Assembly (NCBI GenBank): GCA_965222515.1
Contig: CBDCUE010000003.1
Location: 1 to 10,631 of the forward strand
DNA from: CBDCUE01 sp965222515
Lineage (GTDB): Bacteria; Pseudomonadota; Alphaproteobacteria; Rickettsiales; JABIRX01
Direction of reading: 5' to 3'
Length of the DNA: 10,631 nt
The stretch's first letter is position 1; each line of letters begins with the position of its first letter. This document shows, piece by piece, positions 6,508-10,631 of the stretch. Under the pieces are notes generated by a model. The model had not been told where the DNA came from and ran no database searches. It saw only the letters and a list, made by a program, of their open reading frames with translations. Both the position numbers and the translations under genes were made by a program.

Positions 6508-7254
6508 ATGTTTACTGAAAAAGATATAAATTTAATCAATGATATTGCTATTTCAGCAGGAGAAATATTAGAAAAAAAATTCTCTAACAGTGATTATAAA
6601 ACTTTTACTAAAAAAGATAAAAGCAAAGTAACAGATGCTGATCTTGAATCTAATCAATATATTGTGACAAATTTACAAAAACTTTTTTCTCAAAAAACAA
6701 TAGTTTCTGAAGAAAATGATTTAAAAGAAAATTTATCAAATGCAAAAGATGGAAATTATTTTTTGATAGATCCTTTAGATGGTACCGATGCTTTTATCAA
6801 AAAAAAGAAAGAGTGGACTGTAAATATTGCTTATATCAAAAACTATCAAGTAGTTTTTGGAGTTATTTATGTGCCAATGTTAAAAAAGCTTTATTATTGC
6901 GATAAAAACAAGAAAGCTAGATTAAATGGCAGACTCATTAAAGTAAGCAATAAAAAGAATGATTTAAAAATTCTATGCACTAAACGAAAGCAAGAGCAAG
7001 CAATAATTTTACAAGAATTAAAAAACAAAGATATCAAAGAATTAATTTTTACTTCTAGTTCATATAAATTTTGTTTAATAGCAGAAGGTAAAGCAGATCT
7101 TTACCCTAGAAGATTTTCAATTAGTAGCTGGGATATAGCAGCAGGTCATTCAATAATAAAAAGTGCTGGAGGTAATGTTTTAGGAATAGATAAAAAAGAA
7201 TTACAATATAAATTTGATAAAGACTTTTCTATGCCGTTTTTTAATGCTAGATGA
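6508..7254 (+). CDS. cysQ: CysQ-like 3'(2'),5'-bisphosphate nucleotidase (inositol monophosphatase family)
   Basis: This is a Mg2+-dependent, Li+-sensitive type phosphatase. CysQ removes the 3'-phosphate of PAP, a by-product of sulfate activation and carrier-protein transfer reactions, and it relieves PAP inhibition of oligoribonucleases. The 248-residue length is typical. Family motifs are intact: TDADLESNQYI (42-52), the metal ligand E69 in VSEEND, DPLDGTDAFI (88-97) with the following WTVNIA, and SWDIAAGHSIIKSAGG (207-222). FIKKKKEWTVNIA after DPLDGT resembles CysQ more than SuhB, but the exact substrate cannot be fixed by eye. No sulfate-assimilation gene is nearby. The ATG has no visible Shine-Dalgarno. 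The gene ends 11 bases before IS copy 2. Confidence 0.88.
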   Translation: MFTEKDINLINDIAISAGEILEKKFSNSDYKTFTKKDKSKVTDADLESNQYIVTNLQKLFSQKTIVSEENDLKENLSNAKDGNYFLIDPLDGTDAFIKKKKEWTVNIAYIKNYQVVFGVIYVPMLKKLYYCDKNKKARLNGRLIKVSNKKNDLKILCTKRKQEQAIILQELKNKDIKELIFTSSSYKFCLIAEGKADLYPRRFSISSWDIAAGHSIIKSAGGNVLGIDKKELQYKFDKDFSMPFFNAR

Positions 7255-7265
7255 TATTGGAATTA

Positions 7266-7572
7266 GGTATTGCTAAATAAAAGTTGATAATAATAATTCT
7301 TTATTAAAAAGCATAAGCAAAAAATTTTCTATCATATCAATATCTTTAGAATATCTTTTAGTTTTTCTGTTAAATCTAGCAAAATAATGTCTTATTAAAG
7401 AGTTTTTTGATTCAACCAAAGATATTTCTGCTTTAGTCATTATATGTCTTTTTGCAAAAATATATTTATTATAAACTCCATAATAATCACTTGCAGATAT
7501 ATCAACATTATAATTTTTTGCTATCATTCTCTACCATAGGGAAATAATACTATTTTAGTTTTATAATTGACC
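7266..7572 (-). mobile_element. IS1-like deletion derivative with both ends, copy 2
   Basis: A 307-bp remnant in inverted orientation to copy 1. Its right end (minus strand) lies at 7266, where the plus strand reads GGTATTGCTAAATAAAAG. Its left end lies at about 7572, where the minus strand reads GGTCAATTATAAAACTAAAA. Between them only the InsB C-terminal 84 codons remain, so the element is non-autonomous and resembles a MITE that keeps part of the transposase. The two ends are imperfect inverted repeats of each other. No target-site duplication is evident between flanks 7257-7265 and 7573-7581, which suggests rearrangement or an old insertion. Confidence 0.7.
7273..7527 (-). pseudogene. InsB-like transposase C-terminal fragment (copy 2)
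   Basis: 84 residues beginning MIAKNYNVDISASDYYGVYNK and ending FNKELLLSTFI. It equals the copy 1 fragment except for a few residues (AEISLV for AETSLV, SKNSLI for SKHSFI, HYFARF for HYLARF, SKDID for SKAID, ENFLL for ENSLL). It keeps the last third of an IS1-family InsB transposase, including one catalytic-domain strand (SDYYGVY) and the basic RFNRKTKRYSK segment. It lacks the InsA DNA-binding part and the rest of the catalytic core, so it cannot be an active transposase. Whether the open frame is translated is unknown. Confidence 0.7.
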
Positions 7573-7587
7573 CTATATATAATTGAC

Positions 7588-7722
7588 ATGGCAAACGGAT
7601 TTAAAAATGAAGGAATTTTAGCAAGCTCTACTGAAGCTTTTTTTAACAACAAACTATTTGCAAATGGAGACTTTCTAGACATAATAATTATAATTATATT
7701 AATATATATTAATTACTCTTGA
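7588..7722 (+). CDS. Hypothetical 44-residue peptide with hydrophobic C-terminus
   Basis: A short open frame, ATG 7588 to TGA 7720-7722, fills most of the gap between IS copy 2 and the mini-element. The N-terminal 30 residues (MANGFKNEGILASSTEAFFN and on to GDFLD) look like ordinary soluble sequence. They are followed by a very hydrophobic tail (DIIIIIILIYINYS, 31-44) that could be one membrane segment. The composition of the first 30 residues is more balanced than random AT-rich DNA would give. No ribosome binding site is visible. It could be a real small membrane peptide, the surviving end of a gene cut by IS activity, or chance. I do not recognise it. Confidence 0.3.
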   Translation: MANGFKNEGILASSTEAFFNNKLFANGDFLDIIIIIILIYINYS

Positions 7723-7732
7723 TAATCCATAA

Positions 7733-7791
7733 GGTCAATTATAAAACTAAAATAGTATTATTAACAATGCCAACTCTTATTTAGCAATGCC
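7733..7791. mobile_element. 59-bp mini-element (MITE-like) made of the two IS ends only
   Basis: The left part, GGTCAATTATAAAACTAAAA and on through TAGTATTATT (7733-7762), equals the left end of IS copy 2. The right part, CTTATTTAGCAATGCC (7776-7791), equals the IS right end with one or two changes. Only 13 nt lie between. Flanking arms TTACTCTTGATAAT (7713-7726) and ATTATCAACAAGTAA (7796-7810) are also inverted repeats with one bulge, so the whole block 7713-7810 can fold into one long cruciform or hairpin. Confidence 0.65.
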
Positions 7792-7813
7792 TAGAATTAT
7801 CAACAAGTAAATA

Positions 7814-7842
7814 TTGACTTTATTTTTCAATTATACTATAAA
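7814..7842 (+). promoter_or_regulatory. Sigma70-type promoter for the 159-residue membrane protein gene
   Basis: TTGACT at 7814-7819, a 17-nt spacer and TATAAA at 7837-7842 make the best housekeeping promoter seen in this window. Transcription would start near 7849. An AAGGAG box (7853-7858) follows, but it lies 31 nt before the ATG at 7890, too far for direct use. It begins 22 nt after the mini-element, so the insertion may have shaped the upstream control region. Confidence 0.6.
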
Positions 7843-7889
7843 CCACTTTTTTAAGGAGTCTTGTTTTAAATAGCTAAACAACATTTCCT

Positions 7890-8369
7890 ATGTCTAAAAA
7901 TATACACAAAACTATAAAAGATTATCTATACCCATATAAAAAAGAGGCTGATGAAAAATATATAAAAGTTAGACAAGAAGGAAGAAAAGAATTTTCTTAC
8001 AGAATAACTAGATATAAAAAAGAATTTCTTCCCGTTATTGTTACAGGACTTTGTTTTGTTATATTAAATTTTCTATTATTCTCTGCACTAACCTCTGTTA
8101 CAGGAGGGTTACTTGCCACTATCTTTGCATTCATAATTACAGTACCAATAGCAACATTACTATATGATAGCATATCAACCTATTGTGCTGCTAGAGCAAG
8201 ATCCGAAAGCACAGAAGAAAATTATGAGGAAAATCATAAGACAAAGCAAGAAATATATACTAAAAACAAGAAAAACTTAAAAAAGGAGATAATAGAAAAT
8301 ATTAAAAAAGATCCTTCTATTGTTATTTCTTCTTCCAATGCCACACAAATAGTAGAAAGAAGTAAATAA
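7890..8369 (+). CDS. Hypothetical two-helix membrane protein, function unknown
   Basis: This 159-residue protein is not recognised. The layout is clear. A charged, Lys/Tyr-rich N-terminal part (1-45) comes first. Two closely spaced hydrophobic helices follow at about 46-67 (FLPVIVTGLCFVILNFLLFS) and 71-92 (TGGLLATIFAFIITVPIATL), joined by a three-residue turn. A highly charged Glu/Lys-rich C-terminal tail (about 100-159) is probably helical. This suggests a hairpin in the inner membrane with both tails on the same side, most likely cytoplasmic given the positive charges. No enzyme motif is visible. A near-consensus promoter precedes it, but no good Shine-Dalgarno lies at the ATG. The gene ends 3 nt before the convergent M16 peptidase gene. 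Normal coding composition supports a real gene. Confidence 0.7.
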   Translation: MSKNIHKTIKDYLYPYKKEADEKYIKVRQEGRKEFSYRITRYKKEFLPVIVTGLCFVILNFLLFSALTSVTGGLLATIFAFIITVPIATLLYDSISTYCAARARSESTEENYEENHKTKQEIYTKNKKNLKKEIIENIKKDPSIVISSSNATQIVERSK

Positions 8370-8372
8370 TAC

Positions 8373-9759
8373 TTATTTAGGCAGTAAATAACCTTTTACT
8401 CTTTTTTGTTTAGCAAAAATTTCCTGAACTGCAAATTTAATTTCTTTAGCTGTAATTTTTGATATTTTTTTATCCCAGTCTTGAATTTCTTGCAAAGATA
8501 TTCCAGTAGTATAATTCATTCCTATGATATAGGCTAAAGATTTATAAGATTCTTTGCTATAAATTGTTTCTATTAAAAACAAATTTTTTGCTCTTACTAA
8601 AAAGCTTTTTTCTATTTCTTCTTTTTTTAATCTTGCTATTTCTTCATCTATAATTTTTATAACTTCATTTTCATCTTTAGGATTTTTTTAAAGTAAAATA
8701 AATGTCAAAAGAACTTTGCCCTCTTGACATATCGCTATAACTACTAGAGACATTCAAAACTAAATTTTTTTCAAGAGCTAATTTTTTATATAAAATAGAG
8801 TTTTTATTACCACCTAATAAATAAGCAAGTAAAGTTAAAGAATATGGAATATTTTTATTTGATATTTTTTTTGACAATAAATCAGGAGCCAAATATGACA
8901 GGCTAACTGTAACATCTTTAGTGTTTTTATCATAATGCTCCACTTTTTTTTTACTAATTTCTGCTATTTCTTCTGCAAACTGAACCTCTAAATTTTCTCC
9001 TTTTTCTAATTTTGTATAATATTTATTAATTAATGGTAGAGCATCTTTTTTAGTTATATCACCTGCTAAAACTAAAATAGCATTATTGGGAAAATAATAT
9101 TTATTATAAAAATCTAAAGCATCAGAGAAAGTAAAATTTTTTATATCTTCTTCAAAACCAATAATAGGTTTACCATAAGGATGGTTTTTGCCAAATAATC
9201 CTGCTCTTACCTTTTCACCTAAAACTGATTTTGGAGAATTATCTCTTCTCATCAACCTTTCTTCCAAAACAATGTTTTTTTCAATTTCAGTTTGTTTTTC
9301 TTCCAAGATTAAATTTCTCATTCTATCTGATTCCATATCCATAACTTTTTCTAAATAATCTTTTGGAATGTTTTGATAATATGCAGTAAAATCGTTGGAA
9401 GTAAAAGCATTGTGAGTTCCTCCAAAACCAGATATTTGCTTGTCTATTTCATCTTTAGGATATTTTGTTGTGCCGTGAAACATTAAATGCTCTAAATAAT
9501 GTGCTAAGCCTGTTTTTCCTTCTTGTTCATTAATACTTCCCACCTTATACCAAACCATATGCATTATTCCTGCTACTCTATGATTTGGAATAATAATAAC
9601 TTCCATACCATTATCTAAAGTAAAATGATCTGTTTTAATATTTGCATCTTTTAAAGAAATGTTATTGTTTGTTGATGTAATCATAATTATTATTGTTATT
9701 ATTGATAAAATAGTTAAAAAAAATATAATAAATAATATCTTTTTAGTTAAAAATTTCAT
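8373..9759 (-). pseudogene. M16 family zinc metallopeptidase, frame broken in an A7 run
   Basis: This pitrilysin-like peptidase is split by one frameshift. The first part (9759 down to 8677, 360 aa) has an N-terminal membrane anchor or signal (about 7-28), the inverted zinc motif HYLEH (H87, E90, H91), the downstream ligand in VLEERLMRRDN (E166/E167), and the start of the second M16 domain (LLAYLLGGNKNSILYKKL). It then reads FTLKKS-stop. One base away the frame continues NPKDENEVIKIIDEEIARLK and on through AQEIF-type sequence to KGYLLPK-stop at 8373, the normal M16 C-terminus. Joined, the protein is 461 aa, about the usual alphaproteobacterial size. The break lies in seven A (plus-strand T at 8683-8689), where six would keep frame. 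Causes could be inactivation, transcriptional slippage or a sequencing error. The start follows the MEMO gene by 68 nt, probably in one operon. Confidence 0.85.
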
Positions 9760-9827
9760 TTTATTTTTTGTCTATCATTAGGGCTGTTGATAATTTAAAG
9801 ATATTTTTTAAATCTGCAACATTTGTT

Positions 9828-10604
9828 TTATTCAGACAGCAAAAATGAAGCATAACCTACAACAGATTTTCTATCTTCTGTTATTCTTGCTGAGCTATCT
9901 TTTGCTATATTTTTTATATAAAAATTATTTTCTGCTAAAAATTTCAACAATCCTCTAACTGAGAAAAATCCACACATAGAATCATCTGCTAAATTTTGAT
10001 AGTCTAAATTGTGAATTTTATTAATAGTGTCATCATCTGTTTTTTTCTGATTTTCCTCATCTAAAAAATGGCTCATATCAGAACTAATTATTATAGAAAT
10101 ATTTTTTTTATGCAATTCTGCAATTAAATTTTTCACTTGTTCAATACTAGTTTTCCCTACTATAAAAGGTAAGATTTTTGCCTTTTTATGCAAATATTTT
10201 ATAAAAGGCAATTGTGTTTCCAAACCATGCTCTCCTATAAAAGCCTTATCCAAATTTTTAATAAAATTAAACTTTTCTACAAGATTGTTTCTCTCCTTTA
10301 TATCACAAAATAAATTTCCAATCGGAGTAACAAATTCATCTGCTTTATGAAATGCCACACCTTCAAAAAACATTTGATGAGCTGGAGATAAAATAGCAAT
10401 TATTTCTGCTTTTTTTAAATAAAAATGACTCAATGCAGCAAGGCATCCAGAAAATCTATAACCTGCATGCGGAGAAATAACAATCGTAGATTTATTAAAT
10501 TGATTATTTTCTATATTTTTGAAATATTCTTCTAAAAGAAATTCTAACTCTCTTTTTTCTTTAGGATAAAACAACCCTGCAACATCTGTTTTTTTAATAT
10601 TCAT
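9828..10604 (-). CDS. amrB: MEMO family protein (AmmeMemoRadiSam system protein B type)
   Basis: This 258-residue MEMO1-like protein belongs to a family related to extradiol dioxygenases. In bacteria it is often encoded with an AMMECR1 protein and a radical-SAM enzyme, and its reaction is unsettled. Family features are VAGLFYP near the start, PHAGYRFSG (about 45-53), SPAH (about 73-76), TPIGNL, EHGLETQLPF (about 125-134), SSDMSHF (174-180) and a late Cys-Gly. H46, H76 and C211 correspond in position to the metal-binding His/His/Cys of human MEMO1. The ATG at 10604 was preferred to one five codons upstream because a GGAG box lies just before it and the family starts close to this point. It overlaps the end of the preceding gene by 11 bases. 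The M16 peptidase follows downstream. Confidence 0.88.
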   Translation of the reverse strand: MNIKKTDVAGLFYPKEKRELEFLLEEYFKNIENNQFNKSTIVISPHAGYRFSGCLAALSHFYLKKAEIIAILSPAHQMFFEGVAFHKADEFVTPIGNLFCDIKERNNLVEKFNFIKNLDKAFIGEHGLETQLPFIKYLHKKAKILPFIVGKTSIEQVKNLIAELHKKNISIIISSDMSHFLDEENQKKTDDDTINKIHNLDYQNLADDSMCGFFSVRGLLKFLAENNFYIKNIAKDSSARITEDRKSVVGYASFLLSE

Positions 10605-10631
10605 TCTTCTCCAAAACATTCTGTGCTAAAT
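10594..10631 (-). CDS. C-terminal tail of an unidentified upstream gene
   Basis: On the minus strand, the frame entering at the window edge reads LAQNVLEKNEY and then stops (TAA, 10596-10594). It overlaps the MEMO start by 11 bases, a spacing typical of coupled operon genes. Twelve codons are too few to identify the product. By context a partner of the MEMO protein, such as AMMECR1 or the radical-SAM protein, is a guess only. The frame could also be chance. Confidence 0.35.
   Translation of the reverse strand, partial: LAQNVLEKNEY
10605..10612 (-). promoter_or_regulatory. Ribosome binding site deciding the MEMO gene start
   Basis: On the minus strand GGAG (10612-10609) stands 4 nt before the ATG at 10604. 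The alternative ATG at 10619 lies upstream of this box and has none of its own. This is one of the few clear Shine-Dalgarno sites in the window, and it lies within the coding end of the upstream gene, which suits translational coupling. Confidence 0.6.

Noticed and set aside
7853..7858. AAGGAG box as the ribosome site of the gene at 7890
   Set aside because: It lies 31 nt upstream of the ATG. The nearest start behind it (TTG at 7862) meets a stop after two codons.
8373..8582. Separate 69-residue gene downstream of the M16 peptidase
   Set aside because: It is the in-phase continuation of the M16 C-terminus, and its codons read back without a stop to the A7 frameshift site, so it is part of the broken peptidase.
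9780..9788. AGGGCTGTT shared with the palindrome start at 985-993, as a possible second copy
   Set aside because: Similarity fades after about 13 bases and no pairing partner arm is present here, so a shared 9-mer is probably chance.

Overview
The window is very AT-rich. Its genes look alphaproteobacterial, and they sit among decayed copies of one insertion sequence. This pattern suggests a host-associated or otherwise reduced alphaproteobacterium, perhaps related to Rickettsiales or Holosporales. The placement is inferred from base composition, gene types and decay, not from a phylogeny.

Left part (1-3638): an RmuC-like gene reads leftward off the window edge. Next comes a GC-richer imperfect palindrome of about 94 nt that may be a small RNA, resembling 4.5S/SRP RNA in size and apical loop. 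After an AT-rich leader, glmU (UDP-GlcNAc synthesis for peptidoglycan and lipopolysaccharide) and ispH (last step of the MEP isoprenoid pathway) read rightward and overlap by 32 nt.

Middle part (3639-7889): three housekeeping or metabolic genes lie between two inverted remnants of an IS1-like element. They are rnhA (RNase HI, minus), cimA ((R)-citramalate synthase, minus) and a cysQ-like phosphatase (plus). The remnants carry the same 3' end of an InsB-type transposase, differing at about 8 of 255 positions. Four copies of the element's AT-rich terminus can be recognised, and one complete mini-element of 59 bp carries both ends and no gene. Elsewhere in alphaproteobacteria ispH and rnhA often flank thrB. 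Here thrB is absent, IS debris fills the gap, and rnhA is inverted between two inverted terminal repeats.

Right part (7890-10631): a two-helix membrane protein of unknown function has a near-consensus promoter beside the mini-element. It converges, 3 nt apart, on a leftward operon. That operon holds the last codons of an unidentified gene, a MEMO-family protein and an M16 zinc peptidase whose reading frame is broken once, in a run of seven A.

No CRISPR array, tRNA, rRNA or intact mobile element is visible. The observations most worth checking are the IS-driven architecture with its mini-element, the homopolymer frameshift in the peptidase, the possible SRP RNA, the isolated cimA, and the unknown small membrane proteins next to IS ends.
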